From assembly GCA_027943335.1 (NCBI GenBank), contig BSBK01003562.1:1-64000 (forward strand): DNA of 64,000 bases, given 5' to 3'. The notes below the pieces were generated by a model. The model had not been told where the DNA came from. It searched no databases and saw only the letters and a list, made by a program, of their open reading frames with translations. A program made the translations under genes and the position numbers. Origin of the DNA: Chamaecyparis obtusa (lineage: Eukaryota > Streptophyta > Pinopsida > Cupressales > Cupressaceae). The first letter of the stretch is position 1, and the number at the start of each line of letters is the position of its first letter. Positions 10,342 to 21,989 of the stretch are shown in pieces.

Positions 10342-11709
10342 TTGGAACAACATGAATCAAGATTCAAATTCCTGGTGGAAGAGCTACACCATCCCATATT
10401 TGACTCATCTGAAAGCAATGTCATTTGTACCCTTGTCACACATGAGTCTTCCCGCTATGGTGCTATCTATTCATATCTACGCAATGGCATCATCCCTAAC
10501 ACTTTCAACCATTCTGAACATCGAAACCTCATTTGTAACGCCTCTCACCACACCCTTATCTTTGGTGATTTATATAGGAGGGGTTTAGATGGGACACTTC
10601 TTAGGTGCTTGGAAAAGGAGGAATCCAACCAAGCGTTAGCAGACATCCACGAGGGCATTTGTGGTGGACACTCTAATGGTCTTGCCATAGCTCGAAGGTT
10701 GCTTAGGGCAGGGTATTACTGGCCCATGATGCAGATAGATGCAGTAGCTTTCTCTAAGTCTTGTGAGAAATGTCAAAAACATGGAAACCTGATTCATGCT
10801 CCAGGTGGGGAGCTAATTCCTTCCATTTCTCATTGGCCATTTTAGCGCTGGGCCTTTGACCTTGTTGGGAAAATTCACCCCAACTCATCAGGTGGACATA
10901 AGTTTATCATCACAGCTACTGATTATTTCACGAAATGGGTAGAGGCAGTCCCTCTTTCTGTTGCCTCAGGCAAAACAGTTTCCCTATTCATTCTAAATCA
11001 TATCATTTGCCGATTTGGAGTGCCTTCTAAGATTATTACTAATAATGGAGGTCAATTCAAGAATAAGGACCTAAAACATTTATGCAAGAAGTTTAAAATC
11101 AAACATCATTGGTCCTCTATCTATTTTCCACAGGGAAACAGACAGGTAGAAGCCTTTAATAAAACCATTCTTAAAATCCTTCATAGAACTGTACACAAGA
11201 ATGGTAGGAATTGGCACTTACAAATCAATCTGACACTATGGGCCTATAGAACTAGCATTCGTACACCTACAGGAGCTACTCCTTTTGCTCTTACCTATGG
11301 TGCTGATGCAGTGTTGCCTTTAGAAGTAGAGATACCTTCACTTAGAATCTCTCTCAAAGGTTTGACTATAGATGAGGATTACCACACCATGAGGTTACAA
11401 GAACTAGAACTTCTAGATGAGAAGCGTAAGGCTTCCTTTGATCACATAAGAGTATATCAGAAGCGTATGTCCAAAGCATTCAATAAGAAGGTTCGCCCTA
11501 GGGAATTTCAGATAGGTGATCTTATTTTGAGAGAGAACCCTAAGAATCAACATAACAGAGAACAAAAGGGCAAGTTCGAACCTAATTGGCTTGGACCATA
11601 CATTATTATAGTAGCTTTTGGTACAGGTGCATATTTACTGTCGAATGAAGATGGAGAACAGCTCCCTAAGCCCATCAACATTTTGCACCTAAAGAAGTTC
11701 TATCCTTGA
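10342..11709 (+). pseudogene. gypsy integrase, broken
   Basis: Inserts the cDNA into the host genome. An N-terminal His/Cys zinc-binding region runs from about 10540 to 10790 (the Cys pair is CEKC). The DDE core shows ATDYFTKW, with Asp at 10921-10923. The second catalytic position reads ITNNGGQF, with Asn encoded at 11021-11023 where Asp is expected. The Glu is at 11149-11151 in RQVEAFNKT. The C-terminal part runs to FYP at 11707 and includes a GPYII-type segment and INILHLKKF. A TAG at 10843 splits the domain. Loss of the second acid would abolish catalysis on its own. Confidence 0.9.
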
Positions 11710-11880
11710 TGCCTATTTCTGTCTGGGGGCATCCTTTGTACATATTTTATTGATCCTGAAAAAATACCAAAAAAATATATACATGATGCTGAAAAAATAA
11801 TCCTAAAAAGCATATACAGTCCTGAAAAAATACAAAAAAATTAAAAAATGCAAAAAGTTAAAAAAGAAAAAGAAAAAGTG

Positions 11881-12000
11881 CCTTGGTGAAAACTTGGAAA
11901 CAGGCGCCTTGGTAGCAAAAATACAAAAAAATGAAAAAAAGAGAAAAATTACAATAAAATCTCCAAGTGGTGAAAACCTGGAAACAGGCGCTACTTGAGG
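11881..12000 (+). repeat. duplicated GGTGAAAACYTGGAAACAGGCGC block
   Basis: Two copies of a 35-40 bp block with the core GGAAACAGGCGC, about 82 bases apart, separated by A-rich sequence. No function is evident. Confidence 0.7.
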
Positions 12001-13472
12001 CCTTTGCACTCCTATTTGTTAGCATGCATCCTCGACACTGAGCCTTTCTCCATCATGCCTTAACCCTATTTGACTTGGTCTGGAATTACTCTTTATTTTG
12101 TCTAGGGGGCATAACTGTTAGCATAGGTCCTTTAGGTGCGTTTGTCTCTTGGGGCATTTCACAATAGGTGTTTTTCAACACCACCCCAAACAGTGTTTTT
12201 CAACACTACCCTTGCATTGAGTGTTTCTTAACACTTATCAGATGTCTTACCCAATAGTCTAAGTTTGATGTGATATTTCTCATTTGCAGATGCAATGATC
12301 AGAGTCTGACTCTATGACCAACACACACGCACTTAAATAATTAAATTGTTGAGATATGTTGACTTTATTTTTCTTTGTGTGCTGTCTATGAGGATTTCTT
12401 TGATGAGTGGTCTCTCCCTGAGAAGTTTTCGATGATGCATAGCTAGAAGACTGAGGGTATGAGAACATGTTTTCTTTCTTTATCTGCTTATGGGTATAGT
12501 TTGTTGATCCTAACTGTCATGAGCATTTATGCTGGTCCTACTTGACACTATGGATTGACAAGGTATTATCCTTGACTGTTTTATGGGAGTGCATGCTTCT
12601 AGTTATCCTGACTTTCATGTGTCTTGATACAAGCATAATGTCGCCATATCAAACTTAGGTGATCTCATTGCATTAGTCATCTAGACCTACATGTCTTTGA
12701 TGCCTAGGTGGGATTTCCACATTTCTATCTGATAAAGATCATATTCATATCCACATAGTTATGCTAGTGTGCATTGTATGATTTTACGACACTACCAATA
12801 ACGCTCGATGATGATAATTAGATGTCTATTAGCATTGTGACCTTGCAAGTCAACCACTTTCATAGTAGTTTGCATTTTTAGGTTCATGTTAGTTTAGTTT
12901 TTGCATCTTGCATATGGAGAGAGCTCTCCTTTTTATCATTTATGGACTAGTTGGTCAACTGTGCTCATTTTCTGATTATTCTTGATCATATTTTTCATTT
13001 CTGGTCTTTCATATCGCATCATTTTCTATCCATTTTCGGACTCAAAATCGAAATCTAAGGTTATCTTGTCAGTCAAAATCACGTTTCAAATCTTCTCCCT
13101 CTTCTGTGTAGTTAACTAACCTTTTGAGGCATAATTTGATTTTTGATGGACTTTCTTCCTTCCATGTCTCTCAAATTTTCTAGTCTCTCATTCGCTCTAT
13201 TCCTAGTCTTTTATTTCTATTCTTCTACTTCCTCACTGGGGCATGTTTCACCACCTAATGGTTACCTTATTGACCTATACATTTGATTATGATTTCATTT
13301 TGATTTGATCAAATCTTTATCGATTTGCTATCTCTCCTCTACCTAATTTTGATTTCGATTCCGAGGGGGCAGTACCTATGGGATTCTCATCCCTGATTCT
13401 CTTGATTTTCTTGATTCAGACATCTTTTGTGAGCTTTTGCTCAAATTTGAGATTCTTATCTTTTACTTTGAA

Positions 13473-13633
13473 TGTGATCCCGAATCGACCTCATGTTCAA
13501 AGACCTTTGTTTATGTTTGTCCGGGTGTGATCCTGAATCGACCTCACATCTGAGTTGTTTTGTGATCCTAGATCGATCTCACATTTCAACTTCATTCTTT
13601 GACTACATGTGTTCCCAAATCAATCACACATTA
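13473..13633 (+). repeat. short repeats before the gypsy polypurine tract
   Basis: Four diverged copies of GTGATCCYGAATCGACCTCA-like sequence start near 13473, 13526, 13561 and 13610. They end at the polypurine tract. Confidence 0.75.
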
Positions 13634-13635
13634 GT

Positions 13636-13649
13636 CAAAGAGGGGCAAA
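13636..13649 (+). promoter_or_regulatory. polypurine tract of the gypsy element
   Basis: AAAGAGGGGCAAA lies immediately before the TG of the 3' LTR. It would prime plus-strand DNA synthesis. Confidence 0.75.
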
Positions 13650-14652
13650 TGTATGCACCCAAAAATGGTCGCTAGACTTTGGGCCCCATTTATTTGATTT
13701 ATCAATCCTGAATCAGTTTTATCAATAATCAATATTTTCAACATTATCAATTTCTTGATCAAATCTTAATTTTGATCATATATTGGATTTTTATCCTTGG
13801 ATTAACCATTTTATCCTAAAGTCTTTATTTACTTAAAAGGAATATTTCCTCTCCTTTTATTAAATAAAAAGCCCCACCTTTTCTTCTTATCCTAAGTTGC
13901 ACAAATAAAGCAATATTCTTATTTTATAAAAAAAGGAAAAAGCACTTTTTGTCTCATATGGACATAAAGTCAACTCCTATTTTCCTATTGGAGGATACTT
14001 GTGCACATGGATTGCTCCTCTTTCAAGCTCCACCGTTGATTGAGACTTTTGCCTCTTAATCTCCATGGTCCATTCCTTTGCATTTCTTATAAAAGGAGAG
14101 CTCTCTCCCTCATTCTAAGACACTTATTTTATGCTAACTCTATGCTGCAGGAATTCTTGAAGACTTTGGAGCTTTTTGGAGATCATTGTTGTATTACATC
14201 TTAGAGTTCCTCATTTGCTTCATAATTTAGTTTCCATTCTTGCATAGTAGTTCATGTTTATGCTTTCATAGTTTAGATTTCACTTTCAAGTTTTAGAATA
14301 ACTCACATAGTTTAATTAGGGGATTTGTAATCCATTGCTATTTCCTTTCATAGTTGCACTGTACTTTCATTTTGATAGATTAATCTTGCATATTCATATT
14401 AGTTTGCATTTCATTTTCATACCTTGATTCCATTTGGGGATATTGGCATTGTTGCCCTTGTCTTCATTGTGAATCTCTCATTGTATGGTTGACTAGCAAG
14501 GTCACAAATTTGTAGCTCTAGCTGAAAGCAAATTCATCATAGTCCCTTGCAACTCCATGCATAGAGAGCTATGAGTCGCTTTGTGAGGCCTCATTGTTGA
14601 GCAACCTTGCATGTAATGATTCATAGAAGTGTGGTCACTTTTGATCCATACA
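13650..14652 (+). repeat. 3' LTR of the gypsy element
   Basis: Begins TGTATGCACCC and ends GATCCATACA. By eye it differs from the 5' LTR at about 25 positions, mostly transitions, plus a few 1 bp indels. It is followed directly by ATATG, the target duplication. Confidence 0.95.
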
Positions 14653-14657
14653 ATATG

Positions 14658-14670
14658 TATATATATATAT

Positions 14671-14716
<46 letters not shown>

Positions 14717-14717
14717 T
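14658..14717. repeat. (TA)n-(CA)n-(TA)n microsatellite
   Basis: Alternating TA, about fifteen CA units (about 14672-14703), then TA again, just right of the gypsy element. Confidence 0.9.
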
Positions 14718-15880
14718 TGTAATACATATGATATTCATGTAATACACATTTATTTATGTAATATATTTGCAATATATTTATGCTATATTTACAAGCATCT
14801 ATCTATACATATATTGTATAAATATATATATTTAATAAAGGGAATTTCAAAGTGGAGAAAGATTCTCCTTTTATTATAAATATGTTGGTAGAATATTCAT
14901 ATTTACAAAATATTTGTCAGCAATTTCAAGTTCTATGATTTGTAGTATTATCAGAATACTACTCATTCCACTCCACACTTAATCCTATACCATCTTCCAG
15001 AATAAAGCAATCCACCCAGTTTGGTGATAGAATATTCTTAAATATGTAAAGTATAAGAGTATGTCAAGATTTCTCCTATCATCAAAGTTTCTTAATAGAT
15101 CTCTATCCCAGTCTTTGATCTCTAAATTTGGATAGCTTAAGACTCTTCAATTATTGGTAGCTAAATTGTAATGCTTTGGTTTAGGAATAGTCATATCTTC
15201 TCTAACGCTTCCTATTTCATTGTCAAGAATCTTCAGGTACTTTTTATTGATAATACTTCTACTTAATATTTAAATTGTTTGTATATCTAGATCTATTTTC
15301 ATTTGTTGAAGCAATGAACATGACTGGGATATCAGAGTTCTTCAGATGCCTGTTATCATTTTTGACAAATTCACTACCTTGGACCTATTATATTTTTTAT
15401 CATCATCATATTCTTAAGTCTTCATGTAGTTATTTATCCTTCAAATGCAAATTGGGATTTTGTTTATCTAAGCATAATTGGAATACCATTAGGGGTCCTA
15501 AGATAACTCTGAATATTGAATCCTTTCACTTTTGTTCTTCAATTATAATTGTAACTCTTTGTAATGGTTGCTTGTCTCACTAAAGTTTTGGATCTATATG
15601 ATTTTGATCGGCGTCTTTTTAGTTTACACACCTTTCCACATCCTTCTGATTTTCTTTAATCACAATTTTCCATTATTCTTTATTAGTCTATATTTATGAA
15701 TCAATTCTTTATTCCCTAAAGCTATACCTTTCTAGATACATTATTAATTGTCTAGCTAATACTAAGAGATCTTTTGCGTTAGCAGGATTTTTTTTATATC
15801 CTATTAATGAGAATTAAATATGTACTTCCTAAACTCAATATGCTAGGCTTAAAAGTTTTCCTCAATTTTATTTTCCTATC
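14718..15880. other. AT-rich spacer, no gene seen
   Basis: No protein family recognised on either strand. Part may be the 3' tail of the minus-strand LINE, whose last coding codon is at 15881. Confidence 0.5.
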
Positions 15881-16330
15881 TTATACATAAATCTCAATTT
15901 TATAGGGAATTTCCTTATCCCTGGAAGCACTATATTCTACTTGGTTTCTTGAAGCTCCTATATTGGCTAAGAAGTCTGCATCTTTCTTTCCCTCCTCATA
16001 TATGTGATTGACTATGTATTGTTTCAAGGTGGATAGAAGCTTCAAACTTCTCTTGATAAGTCCATTTAGGCTCTAGTTTTGAGTTTTGCCTACCCTAATA
16101 GCATTGATTACCAATGAGGAATCCCCTTCAATATCATTTTTTTCTATATTAAATTTCTTACATAACAATAAACCTTCTATCATAGTTGAACATTTTGCCA
16201 CATTATTCGTTACTATTCCTAAAGGTAAATCTTTCTTCGCAATAAGTTTGCATGTCCAGTCATAAATGCAACATCCTATTCCTGTTGGTCTTGGATTGCC
16301 TTTAGATGCCCCATCAAAGTTTAGTTTATG
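15881..16330 (-). pseudogene. LINE RNase H domain
   Basis: Reading leftward from 16330, the minus strand gives HKLNFDGASKGNPRPTGIG, the typical start of an RNase H with its first aspartate. EGDSSLVINAI (third acid) and DADFLANIGAS follow, and the frame ends at a stop at 15881-15883. A stop also lies near 16074. Plant L1-type LINEs often carry this C-terminal RNase H. The open frames reported in this span on the plus strand are antisense shadows. Confidence 0.85.
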
Positions 16331-16651
16331 CCAACCTTCTTGCGGTGGATGCCATACATAATTTCATTTTTTCTCTTCTTTATCCATTCCTTGTTGTCCC
16401 ACAAAGGGAGGAATTTTCAAACCATACCATTTCTTTCTCAGTTTTTCATCCTCATGGGTAAATGCCATATCTTTCAATACATTCATATTTCGAGTGTTTA
16501 CTATTTCCACTATGCATGCTTCTAATTTATTTAAGAATTGGTCCACCCCTAATTTAGTATTTTAAAAAATTCTTTTATTTCTTTCCTTCCAAATTTCTCA
16601 TATGAGAGTTGATCGAGCAATAGTCTATATCTTCCTATACAATCCTTTTCC

Positions 16652-17206
16652 CTACTTCCAGGGCCAACTCTTAAGCATGTCCTTTAGATTGTCTAGAAAT
16701 GCAGAGTACCATTCTAGTTTATTTGCTAGCCATCTCCAACACTTATGAGAGAAATCACATTTTACTAGTAGGTGGTCAACTGATTCACATTCTTTGTCGC
16801 ATAAAACACATCTTGATGGTCCTTGATAGCCTATCTTATTAAACCATTCTATCGTCATGATTCTTTTATGTAATACAACCCAAGCAAACATACCTACCTT
16901 AGGAAGACAGTCTTTATTCCAACACAAATCTATAGGTAGGTTTGTAGTATGTTGTCTTTGGTTATTTAGCACTTCATACCCATCCTTGGTGTTGTATTCA
17001 CCATTGTTTGATTTAGCCCACACTACCCTATCAATCTCAGTGGATGGAGTTATTCTTTGATCTTTCAAAATACCTTCAATAGTTCTTTTAAATTCATTAG
17101 TTAAACCCATATCATTAAAGGATTTCCATTGCCAACCTAGGACAAGGTTGTTCTCTATGAATTCCATATAATCCTTGACATAAATACCTATGGAAGTTTT
17201 AGTCAA
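16652..17206 (-). pseudogene. LINE reverse-transcriptase zinc-binding domain (zf-RVT)
   Basis: An open stretch of 184 codons. It shows the typical plant LINE arrangement: a W-rich lead (LGWQWKSFNDM), DRVVWAKSNNGEYNTKDGYEVL, a helical middle (LCWNKDCLPKVGMFAWVVLHKRIMT), and the cysteine/histidine cluster CVLCDKECESVDHLLVKC. The family match is clear. The domain follows RT in L1-type elements and probably helps RNA or DNA binding. The open frame ends at a natural-looking stop, but flanking sequence shows it is only a fragment of a longer broken ORF2. Confidence 0.88.
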
Positions 17207-17770
17207 ATCTATGTCTTGTCTATCAGTTATGATAGAATTGAGAGGCGGGTGTGCCCTCCACGAGTCTTCTCAAAAGAGAGCTTTGCTACCATCCCCAATA
17301 TCCAAAGTAATTTTATATGTTATTACTTTCCTAGTTTCTAAAATGAAGTTCCATACCCTTGATCCCATAGGAGGGGATTTATGTCTGAAAATGCTTAATG
17401 GATCTCTGCCATCTAAATATTTGTACCTTAGTATCTTGACCCATTTGGTTTCAAGATCTTTATATATTCTCCATACCAATTTAGCTCCTAGCGCTAAGTT
17501 CTATTGTTTGATATTCTTGATATTTCACCCCTCTTCCTCCTTGGGTTTACATATTTTTTCCCAAGATATCATCACCAATCTAGCTTTGTCATTAGATCCT
17601 TGCCAAAAGAATATCCTTCATTTCTTTCTTATATCATTCTGTATACCTTTAGGTAAACTAAAATGCATCATTTGATAGATTGAGATAGCAGATAAAATAA
17701 ATTTAAGCATAGAGTTTTACCTTCACTTGTTAACTATTTACCCTTCCATGATTCAACCTTTTTATCAAGG
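17207..17770 (-). pseudogene. LINE RT C-terminal (thumb/connection) remnant
   Basis: In several minus-strand frames I read phrases typical of the part after the RT core: a VESWKGK segment near 17750, KPKEEEG-like text near 17530, the VWRIYKDLETKWVKILRYKYL segment at 17470-17410, and SRVWNFILETRKVI near 17340. Frameshifts and stops separate them. Confidence 0.7.
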
Positions 17771-18360
17771 TTATTTATTTGTTGTCCTGATGCTTTTGTG
17801 TATGCATCTAGTAGGTTCTTTATTGATTTGGCTTCCAAGGAATTAGCATTTCCAAAAAGTAAATTATCATCAACAAATTGTTGATGAATGTAAGTATTTC
17901 CATGACTTTAATGCCATATTAGAGTATGGAATTAAAGTCATCCCCTAATAAAATATCCTCATTAGGGTATTTATTAATTAAAGCCTCAATTTCAGCCCAA
18001 ACAATCCTTTTTTCATGTAGAAATTTCAGGTCGTATATATTAATAGTAGAGTAATATTAATTTTAGATTTCTCCTTATTTATTTGTTGTCCTGATGCTTT
18101 TGTGAATGCATCTAGTAGGTTCTTTATTGATTTGGCTTCCAAGGAATTAGCATTTCCAAAAAGTAAATTATCATCAACAAATTGTTGATGAATGTAAGTA
18201 TTTCCATGACTTTAATGCCATATTAGAGTATGGCATTAAAGTCATCCCCTAATAAAATATCCTCATTAGGGTATTTATTAATTAAAGCCTCAATTTCAGC
18301 CCAAACAATCCTTTTTTCATGTAGAAATTCCAGGTCGTATATATTAATAGTAGAGTAATA
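17771..18360 (-). repeat. 304 bp tandem duplication of an endonuclease/RT junction
   Basis: Two copies of about 286 bp, 17771-18056 and 18075-18360, offset by 304 bases and differing at only a few positions. Reading the minus strand, each copy begins in LINE endonuclease sequence (WAEIEALINKYPNEDILLGDDFN) and then jumps to RT sequence containing FVDD (17863-17877, and 18167-18181 in the second copy). The RT stretch between those motifs is absent in both copies, so the deletion preceded the duplication. Confidence 0.88.
18206..18245. repeat. 16 bp inverted repeat at the LINE deletion junction
   Basis: ATGACTTTAATGCCAT (18206-18221) and its exact reverse complement (18230-18245) are separated by 8 bases. 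The copy at 17902-17941 has one mismatch in the arms. The arm corresponds to the endonuclease GDDFN codons. Confidence 0.88.
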
Positions 18361-18723
18361 ATTCATTTTACTTATTAATTAAATCATGTTGATTTAATTA
18401 CTAAGTCACTTATTTCTCTTTATTGCTTAAGCTAAACTTTGGCATATAATAATTAATTACTTTATTAATTATTATAATGCAACCTAGGTTTCTCCACCCT
18501 TTTAGGGTTTTAGATATCCTTTATAAGGATTCATCTCCTTTGTTTTCACAAAACATTCATTTTATTTGATTGCAACTTTTATTTTTTGCACCTCAAGAAT
18601 GTCTCCTCTTTCATGGATCCTTGCATTCAAGCCTCCATAGCTTTTGCTTCTCTCTTTCTGTAATAGGTGTTTGCATGCAGGTGTTCTTGGGAGTTGTGGG
18701 TTGTTTTCTCATAAAATCCAACA
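18348..18723 (+). repeat. 5' LTR of the non-autonomous element
   Basis: Aligns with 21990-22319 through GAGTAATAA, GCTTAAGCTAAAC, the TAATTATTATAATGCAACC stretch, and TGCATGCAGGTGTTCTTGG. It ends CCAACA just before the primer binding site. The left edge is fixed only by similarity (TAGTAGAGTAATAA against TGTTAGAGTAATAA). Confidence 0.82.
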
Positions 18724-18736
18724 TGGTATCAGAGCT
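18724..18736 (+). promoter_or_regulatory. primer binding site, initiator-Met type
   Basis: TGGTATCAGAGCT directly follows the LTR. This is the standard plant initiator-tRNA-Met priming site. Confidence 0.85.
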
Positions 18737-19862
18737 TCAGATTTTCATGCCCATGTTCTCTTGTTGAGAGATTCGGCCTTGTTTGTCAGATTTGCATTTT
18801 TTAAAAGATTTTATGTTGGATCTAGGGGAGACCTTTGATTCTGGTCACTTTGGACTCAAACAAACCTCACCATTGCATTTAGAGCACACAAGAACCCCTA
18901 TTTTCATATAAATTTTTTTCAATTTGGACAACTTTGCATTTTGGGGAAAAAAAAAACTTCACCAGGGCCGTACTGCCTTGGCATGCTTCCCAAGGCACAT
19001 GAGCAAAAAAAACCAGCAAAAAAAGGTTTTTAATAAAAAAAATTTGTCTATCTTTTTTTTTACTAAATATTTTCCTAAAACTTTTTTTAAAAAAAAGCAT
19101 GCATGCATTTTTAAAAAAAGCATGCGTACCTTTTTGGAAGTACATTGCATGTGCATGTCGGTATGCTTGCATGTGTAGGTACTGCCATCATCATCCGTAG
19201 AGCAAAATTTGATGGCCATCAACCCGTTAATCCCTTTGATTCTTTTGTTATAAGGTGTAGCTTGTGGTTTTTTTCTCATAACTTGAACATACGGTGTTGA
19301 AATTGGGCAAACCAGATATCGTTGGAAAGCTCTTTCTGAGCTCTATCTAGATTGGATGTTTGAATTTATGATTTTTCTTTTTTGATAGTATTTTCTTCTA
19401 TCAAAGCTAGAAGTTCATTTTTTGGCACTTCGGGAGCCATATCTTGCACATCCGGACTCCGTTTTGGGAAAATGATATATAGTTGGAAAGCTTGTTCTGT
19501 GAATTTTCCAGTGCTGTGAGTCATTTTTCTAGATTCTACTCCAAGTATATTTTATTCAAATTTTTGCATTTCTACACTCTGGTGAATATCTTGGATGTTT
19601 TAGGTCCTGGGATTTCTTCCTTTTGTGGAATGACTCTTCTTTGGTTGTTCTTTTGTTTCAACAACCTTTCGCTCTTCTTTAAATAGTGTATACATCATTT
19701 TGTAGCATTCTTTTATGCACACACACTGAGATAAAGTGTCATTCTATTGCATGTATGGGATCTTGCACATGTTCGTGCTCTTTGTACTCACACTCAATTA
19801 TAAAGTGCCATGGGGGGTTTGATGTTTGCCTTTGTTTTCCATCTACCTTTTATTGGAATTAT
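18737..19862 (+). other. left interior of the non-autonomous element
   Basis: Non-coding as far as I can tell. It contains A/T homopolymer runs (18940-19120) and two copies of a phrase ending TTGGAAAG (19316-19329 and 19475-19490) that also occurs in the gypsy leader. Confidence 0.6.
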
Positions 19863-21066
19863 GGAAAGATAAGTACTGAGAGGGGAGGGGTGAATCAGTA
19901 CCCTTAAAAACTTTTAACACTTAAAACTTTGCAATAGTAGAACTTAACTAACCTACTAATTCCATTGTTTGAAACATACATTTAGATAACTGAAAATGTA
20001 AAGTGCATGTAAATAAAACAATAAATCATCCATGAAAATAAGTACTCATGACATAGATATTTTGGTTCCGCAGAAACCCTTGTTAGAAGGTAAAAACTGC
20101 GGTGGAGATGACACCCACAAAACTTCACTACTGCAGTAAATAAAGTATGTCGATTAAGGCTACAAGTTGTGATCACTTCTAATGATCTTACCCTGTTAGG
20201 AGTAACAAAAAGATCGACTAGATCTACCTGGTTAGAGGATTTAAACAACACAATGTATGTGTGTACTTGGTTAAGAGATTTAAACAAGAACTATTAAGTT
20301 CACTATGTTAAGATATTTTGATTAGCTACAATGGTTAAATTGATAACAATAAAGTATCTGTAAATAAAAAATTATACTCATCTGATTCAAATCTGTGAAG
20401 TACTTAATAAATATCACCTCAGTGTGAAGTATATGCTCTTTTGTTCTGCTCGGTAGCCTTGTATGTGTTCTAAAAATTGATTGCCTTTGTCATAAACTAT
20501 CTGCCACAAACCCTTGTTTGATCTCCTGATGTCCTTAGTGTGGCTACTCCTTCATGATACATGATCATAATGACATCTTTACAATTATATATCAAACTGA
20601 CTTGACCTAATTAGGGTTTACATCATCTTAGAAAACCTAAGATCAACGGTGTACAAAAATAACCTAGATCTACCATTACATAGGAATCATCACAAAAATT
20701 AATGATTATATCCACATTAAATATGTCTTGATCTTGGTAAATCATTTACCGATCCATGTAAACCATTTGCATAGATAAATGTGCCATTCTTGATTACTAT
20801 GTCATTTCCTGCTTTACTCGGTAATCACTACATTCACTGTTTGATAAAATACTGATGCTCGGTGTATATGAATGCTTGGTGATCACTATCTTGGTACTCG
20901 GTAATTTCTTGTCATTCGGTAAGTGTGCTCGGTCAAAACTGTAATCGGTTAACTTGAAGTTTTTCCTTGTCTTTGCTCGGTGTGAAGGCTTGTATGCTTG
21001 ACCGACTGTCTTGTTGTCTCCTCATTCCATCCTTTACCAACTAAATAACTAATTGATACCAATGAC
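19863..21066 (-). mobile_element. LTR-like block, probable solo LTR
   Basis: The left edge reads TACTGAGAGGGGAGGGGTGAATCAGTA on the plus strand in pieces. This is the reverse complement of the characteristic 3' tail of the solo LTR at 37829-38869 (CTGATTCACTCCCCCTCTCAG). It also carries TGTTAGRAG-type motifs (20084 and 20195). The right edge near CCAATGACA is a guess. No target duplication was confirmed. Confidence 0.5.
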
Positions 21067-21474
21067 AATCCATTAATGCTCAAATAGAGATAACACCTTT
21101 GTCACGTGAGCATTCCTCCATGACATTACCTCAAGATATATTTATTTATGTTTGTACTCTCTCCACACCTTCGATGTTCCTGGTTCTTCATCATGTAGTT
21201 CATATTGGACATCCTTTTTAGTGTCACTGTCACCTCTCCCTTGTCAGCATTATGAGGGGGTTTCTACTGTTAGTTCTTCTACTTCCTTGGTTCAATAGTG
21301 TGAGTTATGTATTAAGTATTTATTCCTATGTACTAGGTGGATGTAGTGGCTGGGTACCTATGCATTATGGTGATATGGATCATTTACCATATGAACACTC
21401 TTTCCTATTTTTTGAGGAACTCTTCCATATTTGATTGATCAACTCTTCCAACTTTGGAATTTTTATGCCATCTG

Positions 21475-21648
21475 TATCTTTGAGTTCAGGTGTTTGCCTT
21501 TGATTGCCTCCTGATTCAAATAGTGTCTTTTGATGGAACTCATGCAGATTATAGTCTTATGTATCTTTGAGTTTAGTTGTTTGCCTTTTTTTCTTTCCTG
21601 ATTTGAGTAGTATTTTTTTGATGACACTCATGCAGATTTTAGTCTTCT
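21475..21648 (+). repeat. 87 bp tandem repeat, two copies
   Basis: Copies start at 21475 and 21562 with TATCTTTGAGTT, and each contains CTCATGCAGATT. Confidence 0.8.
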
Positions 21649-21980
21649 CTACCTAATCATGTTCTATTTTAGTGGAGGATCTTCGGATCAATAGTTACTT
21701 CTTGACAGAGTTTGCAGCTTCTTGCTTAAGTGATGTTCTACATGTTCATCCTTGTTTCTATTTTCTAGAACATTCCCTAGTTTTGGAGACTTCTTCAGTC
21801 CTTTAGAATAGTCTTCGTCTCTTTTTGGAGTAGAGTTTTTTCCATGTGGTTTTCTCTATTTCTTCTCTTTATAGAGACTCTCTTTTGTACTTGGGCACCT
21901 GATCAGGCCTTTTGTTGTCGGGACCCATTTGCTTTTAGTTTGTTCTTTCTAGGTTTTTAGCTACTCCCAAAGTTCATCTT

Positions 21981-21989
21981 AAGGGGGGG
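21981..21989 (+). promoter_or_regulatory. polypurine tract of the non-autonomous element
   Basis: AAGGGGGGG lies immediately before TGTTAGAG of the 3' LTR. Confidence 0.8.

Larger units (their letters stand above)
11710..13635 (+). other. 3' untranslated region of the gypsy element
   Basis: About 1.9 kb between the integrase stop and the polypurine tract, with no coding region that I recognise. It holds repeated CTGAAAAAAT phrases near 11755-11830, a duplicated block (about 11881-12000), and a set of short repeats directly before the polypurine tract. Confidence 0.7.
265..14652 (+). mobile_element. Ty3/gypsy LTR retrotransposon, Tat-like, nearly full length but decayed
   Basis: A 14.4 kb element with two 1 kb LTRs, a primer binding site, gag, then protease, RT, RNase H, a second RNase H and integrase in Ty3/gypsy order, and a polypurine tract. 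The target site duplication ATATG occurs at 260-264 and again at 14653-14657. The second RNase H after the RT-linked one is a hallmark of the plant Tat/Ogre/Retand group. From 6127 to 11709 pol stays in a single frame interrupted only by stop codons. Gag is shifted to another frame around 5132 and again between 5980 and 6127. The element cannot make intact proteins. LTR divergence of only a few percent makes it the youngest large insertion in the window. Confidence 0.95.

Noticed and set aside
14502..14879. Open frames over the end of the gypsy 3' LTR
   Set aside because: They span the LTR end and a microsatellite, with no protein family.
16857..17675. Plus-strand open frames of up to 161 codons
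   Set aside because: They are antisense to recognisable LINE zf-RVT and RT sequence on the minus strand.
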